A stretch of DNA of 31,397 nt from Candidatus Moraniibacteriota bacterium (GTDB taxonomy: Bacteria > Patescibacteriota > Minisyncoccia > CAIUEV01 > JAHKAQ01), in assembly GCA_014729445.1 (NCBI GenBank), contig WJJX01000040.1, forward strand, positions 1 through 31,397, given 5' to 3'. Shown piece by piece: positions 1 through 8,219 of the stretch. Within the stretch, counting starts at the first letter, position 1. Every line of letters starts with the position of its first letter. The position numbers were made by a program, and so were the translations under genes. Below the pieces are notes generated by a model. That model was not told the origin of the DNA. It searched no databases and saw only the letters and a list, made by a program, of their open reading frames with translations.

Positions 1-6
1 CGAATT

Positions 7-62
7 AAATCATGTAAAATCAAACCGAAAGCAGATACGTTTACTCATTTAGAAATCAAACC
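7..62. repeat. Left terminal inverted repeat of the insertion sequence
   Basis: Matches the reverse complement of 1317-1373. It contains two copies in the same orientation of a motif close to CATTTAGRAATCAAACC, an outer degenerate copy at about 11-26 and an inner copy at about 45-62. The repetition suggests two transposase-binding sites per end; that role is inferred. Confidence 0.8.
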
Positions 63-98
63 ATAATCACAGTAATTAATTATTAAAAACTGTGAGAA

Positions 99-1274
99 AT
101 GGATAAAGAATTTCAAATGAGTAAACAAACCAAAAGAGAACTTTTACAACAAATAAAGCCAAATTATCTAAAATTAACCTCAAAAAAAGAAAAAGGGATA
201 CTTTTAGATGAATATTGCAAACACACCAAGATGGATAGAAAGTATGTGATCAGTCTACTTTCACCTAAAAAAGATCTCGCTATTAGAAAATTAGTAGGTC
301 GTAAACCAAAAGCCTGGACATACACTGCCGAAGATATTTATTGGGTTAAAAAAATTTGGAAGGTTATGGATTATGCCTGCGGTCAAAGATTAGCTCCATA
401 TATCGGCCCGATGATTAAAAAGTTGAGACAATTTGGAGAATTAGACATCCCAGATAGTATAGCCAAGAAAATTAAACATATTTCAAAATCGACCATAGAT
501 AGACGGCTAAAAAAATATCGCCAAGAATTAAAAAGAAGATTAATAACTACGACTAAACCAGGCACGCTTCTTAAAAGTCAAATACCGATAAAAACTAAAA
601 GCTGGGACGAGAAAAGGACAGGCTATTGTGAATTAGATTCAGTAGCTCACTGTGGTAGTTCAGCCAAGGGACAATTCGTAAATTCCATTAATCTAACCGA
701 TTTAGTGACGCAATGGACTGAAGGTGAAGCCATACTAGGGAAAGCGCAAAAAAGAGTAATCAAAGCCTTAAATAATGCAGGCAATAGGTTACCGTCCGGG
801 TTAAAAGGGATTGATCCAGATAATGGCGGAGAATTCATCAACTGGGGAGTATTTGAATATACCAAGCAAAAGAAAATAGAATTCACGCGTGGTAGACCAT
901 ATAAGAAAAATGACAATGCGCATATAGAGCAGAAGAATTGGACACATGTGCGACAAATATTTGGCTATCAAAGATATGAGACCGAGAAGCAAGTTAGGCT
1001 AATGAATGATATTTATCGTAATGAGTTGAGGTTATACAAGAACTTTTTTATCCCCAACGTAAAGTTAATTAGTAAGAAACGAGTGGGAAAAAATGGGGAA
1101 AAAATCAAGAGGAAATATGATAGACCGAGGACGCCATACGAGCGAGTGATGAGGAGTAAACAAATATCTAAGGAGAAAAAAGCTGAGTTGAAGAAAATCT
1201 ACGACAAATTAAATCCGGCAGAGTTAAGGCGGAATTTAAAGATAAAACTAGATCGATTAAAGAAGATAAAATAG
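99..1274 (+). CDS. DDE (integrase-fold) transposase
   Basis: 391-residue transposase that would cut and join the ends of the surrounding element. The N-terminal 150 residues are basic and helical, with a helix-turn-helix-like part (around 25-60) suited to binding the terminal repeats. The catalytic rve-type core follows: Asp180 in the ELDSVAH context, Asp241 in PDNGGEF and Glu277 in AHIEQKNW. The second and third acids are 35 residues apart, the DD35E spacing of integrase-type enzymes, so the triad is intact. The C-terminus is Lys/Arg-rich. An alternative start is Met7 (117); neither start has a ribosome-binding site. The frame is uninterrupted and both ends of the element are present, so it may still be active. 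Family placement (IS481 or ISNCY-like) is tentative. Confidence 0.9.
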   Translation: MDKEFQMSKQTKRELLQQIKPNYLKLTSKKEKGILLDEYCKHTKMDRKYVISLLSPKKDLAIRKLVGRKPKAWTYTAEDIYWVKKIWKVMDYACGQRLAPYIGPMIKKLRQFGELDIPDSIAKKIKHISKSTIDRRLKKYRQELKRRLITTTKPGTLLKSQIPIKTKSWDEKRTGYCELDSVAHCGSSAKGQFVNSINLTDLVTQWTEGEAILGKAQKRVIKALNNAGNRLPSGLKGIDPDNGGEFINWGVFEYTKQKKIEFTRGRPYKKNDNAHIEQKNWTHVRQIFGYQRYETEKQVRLMNDIYRNELRLYKNFFIPNVKLISKKRVGKNGEKIKRKYDRPRTPYERVMRSKQISKEKKAELKKIYDKLNPAELRRNLKIKLDRLKKIK

Positions 1275-1316
1275 GCAATTACATTTTTCGATATATTAAA
1301 AATCAAGAACCATTTG

Positions 1317-1373
1317 GGTTAGATTTCTAAATGACAAATCGATACCCCTTTCGGTTTGATTCCTAAATGATTT
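1317..1373. repeat. Right terminal inverted repeat of the insertion sequence
   Basis: Begins 42 bp after the transposase stop. Read on the minus strand it carries the same two-motif layout as the left end, with the outer copy at 1348-1373 and the inner at about 1317-1334. The inner halves are best conserved. Confidence 0.8.
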
Positions 1374-1618
1374 GACGGGCTTAAGGTCTGCGGACAAACG
1401 CTGTTGGAGTTTTATCTCCGTCGCATAACGTGTAAACTCTTTGTAAAAGCTTTTAATAAGCGGATAAGTAAGTCAAGAATAATTTCTCGAATAATAAACG
1501 AACCTGCTTAATTAAAATCACCGGAGTAATCAGAACCAAAAACAATGGAAAAACAAAACTTTTTAAAATATCAAAGCCCATTGGGAGCAAATATTAAAAA
1601 TCTTTAATTGTCGCTAAT
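1374..1618. other. Spacer between insertion sequence and nucleotidyltransferase gene
   Basis: About 245 bp. The first 60 bases (1374-1435) are noticeably more GC-rich than the rest but show no coding pattern I recognise. The only candidate gene is the short minus-strand membrane peptide at 1453-1581. I saw no clear terminator or promoter. Confidence 0.5.
1453..1581 (-). CDS. Possible small single-span membrane peptide
   Basis: An ATG-started frame of 42 codons lies 37 bp downstream of the nucleotidyltransferase gene on the same strand. The peptide begins MGFDILKSF, has a hydrophobic run rich in Val, Leu, Phe and Ile at about residues 9-24 (VFPLFLVLITPVILI), then Lys-Gln and a second amphipathic stretch ending in LSAY. 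The composition is that of a membrane protein rather than random AT-rich DNA. No family is recognised and no ribosome-binding site is seen. It could be a real small protein or the start of a longer gene: a shift of frame near the stop continues a basic helical reading for about 18 codons. Confidence 0.3.
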   Translation of the reverse strand: MGFDILKSFVFPLFLVLITPVILIKQVRLLFEKLFLTYLSAY

Positions 1619-2452
1619 TTAGACTTCCCATCCCTTGACAGCTCTTTTATAGCTTTCCTCTGAGGCGACATCATACCATTTTCCCTTAAAGGAATAGCCG
1701 AACAAATTGCCTTCCCGAACGATCAAGGGCATTACCTCTCTGGAAAGATTCTTATATTCCGGCTTTAAATAATCGAAAATCCTTTGGTTAAAAACGTAAA
1801 TTCCCGCATTGATTAAATGGGAGCTTACTTTTTGACGCGGTTTTTCTTTAAAACTTAAAATTTTATTGCCTTGAAGATAAGCCACTCCCCATTTCGCCGG
1901 AGAGGCGATGGAAGTTAAGGCCATAGTGGCAAAACCTTTATTCTGTTTGTGATAGTTCAAAATCTCCAGGTAATCGATATCAGCCAAAACATCTCCGTGA
2001 ATTACAATAAAGGTCGATTTGTCCAAATATTTCCTGGCCTCAATCAAAGGCCTTACATTGCCCGCTTTTTCTTGTTTGTCAGCAAGATAAGTTAAATGGA
2101 CCCCAAACCGGGCGCCGTCCTTAAAATATCGCTTAATGCCTTCAGCCGATTTACCCGTAGAGATGATTATATTTTTAAGGCCGGCTTTAGCCAAACGTTC
2201 AAGGGTATATTCCAATAAAGCCTTTTTGTGAATCGGCGCCAGAGCTTTAGGTGTTTTTTGCTTTAAGGCTTCAAGTCGGATGGTTTTTCCTCCGGTGAGA
2301 ATTAACACCTTAACGTCTTTGGAGAATAATTGGTTTTGTAAAATATACTCAATCGCGTGAGAACGATTTCTGATTTTCGAACCGTCTATATAATTATCCA
2401 GCATTTTTAAGACGTTTTCTTTCAGGGTGATTGTCAGCCTGCGTCGTTTCAT
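1619..2452 (-). CDS. Ribbon-helix-helix / sugar-phosphate nucleotidyltransferase fusion
   Basis: 277 residues in two parts. Residues 1-43 look like a CopG/Arc-type ribbon-helix-helix DNA-binding unit: a basic strand RRRLTITL, then helices around LKMLDNYID and RNRSHAIEYIL. Residues 47-277 form a nucleotidyltransferase of the GlmU/RmlA class, which joins a sugar-1-phosphate to an NTP. The pyrophosphorylase loop reads LILTGGKTIRLEAL followed by TPKALAPI, so the usual GGxGTRL lacks its third Gly and its Thr. The metal-binding IHGDVLADID and the C-terminal WYDVASEESYKRA are well kept. No acyltransferase (left-handed helix) domain follows. It could be a sugar-nucleotide enzyme that regulates its own gene; both domain calls rest on motifs only. 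Downstream of murJ with a 67-bp gap. Confidence 0.8.
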   Translation of the reverse strand: MKRRRLTITLKENVLKMLDNYIDGSKIRNRSHAIEYILQNQLFSKDVKVLILTGGKTIRLEALKQKTPKALAPIHKKALLEYTLERLAKAGLKNIIISTGKSAEGIKRYFKDGARFGVHLTYLADKQEKAGNVRPLIEARKYLDKSTFIVIHGDVLADIDYLEILNYHKQNKGFATMALTSIASPAKWGVAYLQGNKILSFKEKPRQKVSSHLINAGIYVFNQRIFDYLKPEYKNLSREVMPLIVREGNLFGYSFKGKWYDVASEESYKRAVKGWEV

Positions 2453-2493
2453 TGGTTTGAAAAAATTTATAATTCAAACTTAGATTCTGGATT

Positions 2494-2499
2494 ATTATA
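2494..2499 (-). promoter_or_regulatory. Candidate -10 box upstream of the nucleotidyltransferase gene
   Basis: On the minus strand TATAAT lies about 42 bp before the start at 2452, in the 67-bp gap after murJ. No good -35 hexamer is seen at the usual distance. It suggests transcription separate from murJ, but AT-rich DNA gives such hexamers often. Confidence 0.3.
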
Positions 2500-2519
2500 C
2501 ACTTAATTCTTTTAAAATG

Positions 2520-4133
2520 CTACTTTTTCAAATTTTTTAACTTTTCGATAAAAACGGACGCTTCTTTGATTCCGATATACCAGCTCACCCATAAATAGAC
2601 AAATACTCCCAAAAGAGCTGAAACACCCGTTTGAAAGAAAATTTTTATAAAAGTTTCCGCTTCCAGGGTGTTAACTTGAATATAACCTTTGAAGGATTCG
2701 ATTATCAAATCCCAGCTGTTGGCCGTAAAGTATTTAAAAAGCTGAATAATGGTTCCCATAATCAAAGAGGAAATCACAATCTTTAAAATAACAGAATAAA
2801 TTTTGTAATCCTCAAAACCATCCAATTTGATATATAAAACCAATAGCATAGTAATCAAATTAACCGCCTGGGCAATCGAGAAAGCCAAAGCGATTCCGGC
2901 TATTCCCATTTCATCCGCAAGGCTTATCGATAAAACCAAATTAATGATGGCTGAAAAGAAACCGCAGAGAAAGGGAATCAGGGTGTTTTGCATAGCAAAA
3001 AAGGACCTGGTGACCAAAGGTATCGTGCTTTGAAAAAACAAACCCAGCACCAGGAAACCTAAAATTTGAAAAGTGATTTCTGTATCCTGCCAATCGAACT
3101 TTCCGGCCCCCAGAACCAATCTAACCAGCTGGGCTCTCAATGAAAGCATTATTACGGTGGTGGGGACTACAAAAAAAGAGATCTTGATTAAAGTATTGCT
3201 GAAAACTTTTCTAAATTGTTTTAGATCTTTTTTATTGTATAGGAAACTTAAATCAGTGAAGGCGGCTATGGCAAAAGGGGCTCCAAAAATGGTCAGCGGT
3301 ATCTGGGCCAAATTGTTGGCCAAATTAAAAACCGCAAGCGATCCATGAATTAAGGTTGAGCCGATCATGGTGACAAATAGTATATTCAGTTGATTTACGA
3401 TCAAACTTAAACCTCTTGGAATAAAAAGCCTTTTGATTTCTTTATGGATTTTTTCAGGCAGCTTGAAATTTTTGCTAAAAGTGAACCCGTTTTTTAAAGC
3501 AAAGGGAAATTGAATCAACATATGCAGAAAAGCTCCCAGCACAACCGCAATTCCAAGACCGTAAACCCCAAAATCAGGGGTAAAAAAATAAATGCCGCTT
3601 ATTATTCCCAGATTATACATAATAGGCGCCAAAGAATAAATCAGAAACTTCCGCCGGGTGGCGAGTACGCCGGAAAAGATCGAAGAGACCGAAAGCAGAA
3701 TTTGGGATAAAAACAAAATTCTGGTCAGATTAACGGTTGTTTCAAACTTATCGCCTGTAAAACCGGGAACAATTACTTTTAAAAGAACAGGGGCCAAAAG
3801 GATACAAACCAAAGAGACCGAGATAATACTTAAAAGAACTAAATTTAAGGCGGTCCCGGTTAATTTCTTGGCTTTGCGCGGATTTTTTTTCAGTTGTCTT
3901 GAAAATATTGGAACAAAGGCCGAAGAAACGATGCCGAAAATCAATATATTAAAAACCAAATCCGGTAATTTGAAAGACCCATAATAAATATCCAAAGCTT
4001 CCGAGGCTCCAAAATTGGAGGCTAAAAACCGATCCCTGAGCAAACCAAGAAAACTGGATATTAAACTAAAAAATCCGATTGTCAAGGCGTTTTTTTGCAA
4101 AGTGGAGGATTGTTTGACTTTTGAATTTAACAT
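2520..4133 (-). CDS. murJ: Lipid II flippase MurJ
   Basis: 537-residue polytopic membrane protein of the MurJ/MviN group (MATE/MVF superfamily), which moves lipid-linked peptidoglycan precursor across the cytoplasmic membrane. The N-terminus carries the diagnostic pattern: GFFSLISSFLGLLRDRFLASNFGAS, then the SFKLPDLVFNIL and SSAFVPIFSRQL segments. About 14 hydrophobic spans fit the family and its usual length of 500-550. The Arg in the first helix loop (LLRDR) and the Pro-Asp of the second match residues normally conserved. It is separate from murA (22 kb) and the PBP2 gene (18.5 kb), so wall genes here are not clustered. Divergent from the acyl-CoA synthetase gene across a 121-bp gap. Confidence 0.93.
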   Translation of the reverse strand: MLNSKVKQSSTLQKNALTIGFFSLISSFLGLLRDRFLASNFGASEALDIYYGSFKLPDLVFNILIFGIVSSAFVPIFSRQLKKNPRKAKKLTGTALNLVLLSIISVSLVCILLAPVLLKVIVPGFTGDKFETTVNLTRILFLSQILLSVSSIFSGVLATRRKFLIYSLAPIMYNLGIISGIYFFTPDFGVYGLGIAVVLGAFLHMLIQFPFALKNGFTFSKNFKLPEKIHKEIKRLFIPRGLSLIVNQLNILFVTMIGSTLIHGSLAVFNLANNLAQIPLTIFGAPFAIAAFTDLSFLYNKKDLKQFRKVFSNTLIKISFFVVPTTVIMLSLRAQLVRLVLGAGKFDWQDTEITFQILGFLVLGLFFQSTIPLVTRSFFAMQNTLIPFLCGFFSAIINLVLSISLADEMGIAGIALAFSIAQAVNLITMLLVLYIKLDGFEDYKIYSVILKIVISSLIMGTIIQLFKYFTANSWDLIIESFKGYIQVNTLEAETFIKIFFQTGVSALLGVFVYLWVSWYIGIKEASVFIEKLKNLKK

Positions 4134-4190
4134 TGATGTTGTAAACTAGCTTAAACAATTTAATTTAAATCAACTTAAACAAGTTTTCCC

Positions 4191-4219
4191 TTGCTAAAAA
4201 TTGGAATATGTGTTATAAT
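4191..4219 (+). promoter_or_regulatory. Sigma70-type promoter for the acyl-CoA synthetase / patatin pair
   Basis: TTGCTA (4191-4196), a 17-bp spacer and a perfect TATAAT (4214-4219). The start codon at 4255 is 36 bp beyond the -10 box, giving a short leader. It lies in the divergent gap after the murJ start and is the best placed promoter in this half of the window. Confidence 0.65.
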
Positions 4220-4254
4220 AAATAATTAAAATTATCATCCGATAAGCAGATTAC

Positions 4255-5991
4255 ATGGAAAAATCTAGTATTTATCAATGCTTTCGTGAAATAGCCGACC
4301 GGTATGGTTCGAAGCAGGCCTTATTATTTAAACACAAACAAAATTGGAAATCCATTACTTATAAGAAACTGTTACTCTTAGTGGACAATTTTAGTCAAAA
4401 CCTTTCAGAAATCGGAGTTAACCCCGGAGACAAAGCGGCTATCCTAAGTGAAAATCGACCGGAATGGTTGATAAGCGACTTGGCCTTAAACAAATCAGGG
4501 GCGATTAGCGTCCCGATTCATATCACCTCAAGCAAAGACGATATCCAATATATTATTAATGACTCAAAAAGTAAATATTTAATTGTCAGTTCCTCTATTT
4601 TAAGAGATAACCCGGAATTGCTTGAAGCGGATGATTTTAAAAAAATTATCGTTTTTAACTTAAATAAATTCAAAAAATCTTTGAAAAAACAAAAGAACTT
4701 TGAAAAATGGCTTAAAAACAAAGAATTTCTTAAAAATTTTGCTGTTCTGGCTAAAACCAGACCAAACCAGCCAAGCTCCAAATTAAATTATAAACCAAAT
4801 ACAAACGATGTAACAAGTATCGTTTATACTTCGGGAACAACCGGAAAGCCCAAGGGGGTTATGTTGACTAATAAAAATTTTATTTCTAATGTTTCAGCGG
4901 TTACCCAGGTTATAAAAATTAGGCCTGACGACCTGTTTTATTCTTTTCTGCCCTTGTCTCATGTGCTGGAGAGAACCGCCGGCAGTTATTCGGCTATATT
5001 AAGCGGCGCTTCGATAGCTTATTCTTCGAGTATAAAAAAACTTTCTGCGGAACTGCCTCAAATAAATCCGACAATTTTGATAAGTGTGCCGAAAATCTTT
5101 GAAAAAATCTTTGAAAAGATTAGCCAAAATCTAAAAACAAGCGGGGATCTCAAGAAAAAAATGTTTTTTTGGGCCCTGAGAAAAAAGAATAAAGCTTATC
5201 AAAATTTCATTGCGGAAAAACTGATTTTGAATCGAATTAAAAAAAAGATTTTTGGAAAAAATCTTCGCTTTGCCGTTTCCGGGGGTGCCAGTATCAGTAA
5301 AAGCATTATCAAATTTTTCGACGGCCTTTCTGTCGCGATTATCGAAGGCTACGGTTTGACCGAAACGGCTCCGATAATTACGGTTAATCCTTTAAAAGGA
5401 AGAAAGTTGGGATCGGTAGGCAAACCAATTAAGAATGTCGAAATAAAAACTTCCAAAAACAAGGAAATCCTGGTTAAAGGTTCGAATGTTTTTGGAGGCT
5501 ATTGGCAAAAAGAGAACTTGAATAAAGAAGTTTTTACCCAAAACGGCTGGTTTAAAACCGGGGATTTGGGTTTTATTGACAATGAAAATTATCTGACAAT
5601 CATCGGAAGGAAAAAAGATATTATCGTAACTTCCAACGGCAAAAATATCGCGCCTAATAAAATCGAATGTCTGATCAATCTTTCTCCTTTGGTTTCCCAT
5701 TCGATTGTAATCGGCCATCAAAGAAAATATCTGAGCGCCTTAATCAGCCCTAACGTGGCGATTAAAAAATCCGATAATTTAAAGATGAAGGAATATGAGG
5801 AGCTAATTAATAAGGAAATCGCAAAAATCAATAAAAAATTAAGTCATTTTGAAAGAATAAAAAAAATCAAAGTCATAAATAATCCCTTTTCGATTGAAAA
5901 AGGGGAATTGACTCCCACCTTGAAAATCCGAAGGAAAATTATCGAAGCCAGATATAAGAAGGTGATTGAAAAAATGTATCAGGAGTTTTAA
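4255..5991 (+). CDS. Long-chain fatty acid-CoA ligase (AMP-forming)
   Basis: 578-residue adenylate-forming enzyme that activates a fatty acid with ATP and CoA. The ATP-binding loop YTSGTTGKPKG is at about 191-201, the motif EGYGLTETAP at about 364-373, KTGDLG near 435-440 and the C-terminal hinge GRKKDIIVTSNGKNIAP at about 451-467, whose Asp-Gly/Lys features are those of the ACSL/FadD15 group rather than the acetyl-CoA synthetases. Length is normal for bacterial long-chain ligases. No membrane span is evident; such enzymes act at the inner face of the membrane. The patatin-like hydrolase starts 18 bp downstream, so the pair probably releases and reactivates acyl chains. The preferred substrate cannot be read from the sequence. 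Confidence 0.9.
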   Translation: MEKSSIYQCFREIADRYGSKQALLFKHKQNWKSITYKKLLLLVDNFSQNLSEIGVNPGDKAAILSENRPEWLISDLALNKSGAISVPIHITSSKDDIQYIINDSKSKYLIVSSSILRDNPELLEADDFKKIIVFNLNKFKKSLKKQKNFEKWLKNKEFLKNFAVLAKTRPNQPSSKLNYKPNTNDVTSIVYTSGTTGKPKGVMLTNKNFISNVSAVTQVIKIRPDDLFYSFLPLSHVLERTAGSYSAILSGASIAYSSSIKKLSAELPQINPTILISVPKIFEKIFEKISQNLKTSGDLKKKMFFWALRKKNKAYQNFIAEKLILNRIKKKIFGKNLRFAVSGGASISKSIIKFFDGLSVAIIEGYGLTETAPIITVNPLKGRKLGSVGKPIKNVEIKTSKNKEILVKGSNVFGGYWQKENLNKEVFTQNGWFKTGDLGFIDNENYLTIIGRKKDIIVTSNGKNIAPNKIECLINLSPLVSHSIVIGHQRKYLSALISPNVAIKKSDNLKMKEYEELINKEIAKINKKLSHFERIKKIKVINNPFSIEKGELTPTLKIRRKIIEARYKKVIEKMYQEF

Positions 5992-6009
5992 ATGTTGAAT
6001 TAATTATTT

Positions 6010-6864
6010 ATGAATCGATTAAAAAATAACAAGCTTGCTATTGTCACTTCCGGAGGAGGGATGGCCTGCAGCTATACTTCCGGAGTTTTAAAAGGCTTGA
6101 TTAAAAAATATAATTTAAAAAAACCCGATATTGTTATCGGAAGCTCCGGAAGCGCCGGGATTATTTCTTATTACGTAGCCGGGCAATACGACAACATGAT
6201 ACGCGGCTGGTATGAGCTAAGTTCACAGAAAAGAAAATTTGTTAACCCCTTGCGATTCTGGAAAATAATGGATATAGATTATCTGGTCGACGAAATTATT
6301 CAAAAAAAATATCCGCTTAATGTGGACAGGATTCAAAATTCCAAAACCAAACTGATGATTTCGGCGACCGATTACCTGAAAGGCAGGGTTAAATATTTTT
6401 CCAATTTTCATAAATACGATATCTATAAGGTTATCAAAGCCTCCAAATCGCTTCCCATCGCCTACAATCGAAAAATTAAAATAAACAAGGATCTTTACTG
6501 CGACAGCCCGATTTCAAGTTCTTTAAGCGAAAATCTTAAAAAAGCGGTTGAACTGGGCGCCAAAAAAATTATCGCCATCCATAATACTCATCCGGTGACA
6601 AACATTATATTTTACGGTTATAAGGCCTGGCTGAGTTTTCAAAATAAAAATTTTAGAAACAATCATCCCCGGCCTTTGCGGTATTTAAAAAATGTTGATT
6701 TTAAGGCTGCTGTCGGACCTAAAGTTGAAATTGTAAGTTTAAAACCCGAACTGGAAAGCAGCCAACAATTCATTTCGGCCAATCGAAATCAGATCAAATC
6801 GACAATAAAAGCCGGGTATCAAAACGCGGTGCGCAACAAAGAACTGGAAAAATTATTTTCTTAA
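6010..6864 (+). CDS. Patatin-like phospholipase with altered nucleophile and Asp motifs
   Basis: 284 residues of the patatin/RssA lipase fold. The oxyanion-hole glycines are present (TSGGGMACSYTSGVLKGL, about residues 13-30). The nucleophile elbow reads VIGSSGSAGI (about 42-51), giving GSSGS where the family has GxSxG. The dyad Asp is probably in YCDSPIS (around 163), where most members have DGG or DGA. Both sites keep the key Ser and Asp but not the flanking Gly, so activity is likely though unproven. The enzyme would cleave acyl esters of phospholipids. It follows the acyl-CoA synthetase by 18 bp on the same strand and its last 12 bp overlap the convergent channel gene. No signal peptide is seen, so it probably acts inside the cell. 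Confidence 0.8.
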   Translation: MNRLKNNKLAIVTSGGGMACSYTSGVLKGLIKKYNLKKPDIVIGSSGSAGIISYYVAGQYDNMIRGWYELSSQKRKFVNPLRFWKIMDIDYLVDEIIQKKYPLNVDRIQNSKTKLMISATDYLKGRVKYFSNFHKYDIYKVIKASKSLPIAYNRKIKINKDLYCDSPISSSLSENLKKAVELGAKKIIAIHNTHPVTNIIFYGYKAWLSFQNKNFRNNHPRPLRYLKNVDFKAAVGPKVEIVSLKPELESSQQFISANRNQIKSTIKAGYQNAVRNKELEKLFS

Positions 6865-7932
6865 AAAAACGGTTCGAGTAGGATAGGCGAATTCAATACC
6901 TTCTTTTTCAAAATATTCCATGATTTTGAAATTGATTACCTGTCTTTTTTTCATATAAAGCCCGTAGTCCGGGGAATCAATGTAAAAAACGGCGTTAAAC
7001 ACCAAACTGGAATCTCCAAATTCTTTAAAGGTCACTCTCTCAATTTCTAATTTATCAATATTATTAATAATTTCTTCAATTTTTTGAGGGATTTTTTCCA
7101 GTTTCTTCCTGGAGGTTTCATAAGTAATTCCAAAATCAAAAGAACCTCTTCTTTTTTTGATTTTTTTAAAATTATGAACCCTTGACTCGGTTAAGTTTTT
7201 GTTGGGGATTACCAGTTCGTCGCCGTCGAGAGTGGTTACTCTGGTGGTCTTAATGCCGATTTTTTTAACCGTGCCGGATTCCTGGCCGGTGGAAATAAAA
7301 TCGCCGACCTGAAAGGGTTTATCCGACAAAATTGATAAAGAGGAAAATAAATCTCCCAAAATACTCTGAATAGCCAGGGCGATTGCAATACCTCCAATTC
7401 CCAGACCCGTAATCAGCGAGGTGACGTTAATGCCCAAGTTTGAAAGAACTAAAACGGCTCCGACGATCCAAAGGCTGGCTTTCGCCAGGTTGATTGCGAA
7501 TTTAACTACAGCTTCTCTATTTTTTCTTTCGATTTCGTTAATTTCTCCGTTTTTTTCGAAAAACTTTTGAATTGCGTAATCAATAAACTCTTGAATAACT
7601 AGAATCACCTGAACAATAAAGGTCACTAAAAAAATGACAAAAACCACTCTATCAACGGCTGAATTAAAGGTTAAAAACTGAAAAGAAACGTAGAGCGCGG
7701 TAATTATAAAAAAAACCGTTTTAATATCCTCAATTACCTTGACTAAAAAATCGTCAAAATCGTTTTGCGTTTTCTGGGATAATTTTTTTATCTTGATGAG
7801 CACCAGTGATTTAAAGATCTTTAATAAAATCATCAAGCCGATAAAAATAAACAGGCTTATAAAATATTTTTCATAAGTGTTCCCCCAGAGGCTCTGATTT
7901 AGAAAAGGCATTGTTTCCTTGAGTTTTTCCAT
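6853..7932 (-). CDS. Small-conductance mechanosensitive channel (MscS family)
   Basis: 359-residue membrane channel that opens under membrane tension and lets solutes out during osmotic downshock. Hydrophobic segments occupy the N-terminal half (about 22-40, 62-85, 92-112 and 145-165). The pore-lining helix is clear: a Gly/Ala-rich GLGIGGIAIALAIQSILGDL followed by the conserved SILSDKPFQVGDFI turn into the beta domain. The cytosolic vestibule region continues with VKKIGIKTTRVTTLDGDELVIPN, typical of MscS, to the C-terminus. It is longer at the N-terminus than E. coli MscS (286), with one or two extra spans, as in YnaI/YbdG-like members. Convergent with and overlapping the patatin gene by 12 bp. 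Confidence 0.92.
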   Translation of the reverse strand: MEKLKETMPFLNQSLWGNTYEKYFISLFIFIGLMILLKIFKSLVLIKIKKLSQKTQNDFDDFLVKVIEDIKTVFFIITALYVSFQFLTFNSAVDRVVFVIFLVTFIVQVILVIQEFIDYAIQKFFEKNGEINEIERKNREAVVKFAINLAKASLWIVGAVLVLSNLGINVTSLITGLGIGGIAIALAIQSILGDLFSSLSILSDKPFQVGDFISTGQESGTVKKIGIKTTRVTTLDGDELVIPNKNLTESRVHNFKKIKKRRGSFDFGITYETSRKKLEKIPQKIEEIINNIDKLEIERVTFKEFGDSSLVFNAVFYIDSPDYGLYMKKRQVINFKIMEYFEKEGIEFAYPTRTVFLRK

Positions 7933-7967
7933 AACAAAATTATTAATAGTTATTTTTTATAAATCTA

Positions 7968-7995
7968 ATATTATTAGTTTAACATTTTCTATCAA
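7968..7995 (-). promoter_or_regulatory. Candidate promoter for the MscS-type channel gene
   Basis: On the minus strand TTGATA (7990-7995), a 16-bp spacer and TAATAT (7968-7973). The start codon at 7932 is about 36 bp beyond. Two mismatches to consensus in an AT-rich context, so moderate support only. Confidence 0.35.
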
Positions 7996-8132
7996 TTTTA
8001 CTAAAATTGAATTGCGTTTCAAGTCCTATTAAGTTTAAATTTTTTAATAAGACTAAATGATTATCCCCGCGCTGCGAGCATAACATGGGAACTTTATTAC
8101 AATTTTAAGACTAAAATTAAACCTTAAACTAT

Positions 8133-8161
8133 TGTTTAATAAAGTACTTCAAGGATAAAAT
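8133..8161 (+). promoter_or_regulatory. Candidate promoter for the caspase-like gene
   Basis: TTGTTT (8133-8138), 17-bp spacer, TAAAAT (8156-8161), with the ATG at 8220 about 58 bp beyond. It is the best match in the gap and points toward the large gene. Confidence 0.35.
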
Positions 8162-8219
8162 CAATTGGAATTATTTCAAAAACTAAGTTGAATTTTTTAA
8201 TTAAATTGTAAATATTTTT

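Larger units (their letters stand above)
7..1373 (+). mobile_element. Insertion sequence with DD35E transposase and long terminal inverted repeats
   Basis: One transposase gene (99-1274) sits between inverted ends at 7-62 and 1317-1373. The ends match over about 56 bp with one indel and scattered mismatches. No target-site duplication can be read, because only 6 bases precede the left end and they do not match the bases after 1373. The outer boundaries are therefore set only by where the inverted match stops. The single gene and DD35E spacing resemble the IS481 and ISNCY-type integrase-fold elements; the exact ISfinder family is not determined. Confidence 0.85.
7933..8219. other. Divergent intergenic region between channel and caspase-like genes
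   Basis: A 287-bp AT-rich gap with outward-facing promoter candidates (7968-7995 minus and 8133-8161 plus). A short GC-richer patch (about 8067-8090) has no recognisable function. No RNA gene or hairpin of note was seen. Confidence 0.5.

Noticed and set aside
6869..6885. GGTTCGA-type tRNA T-loop motif
   Set aside because: It lies inside the coding sequence of the channel gene, and no acceptor or anticodon stem pairs around it.
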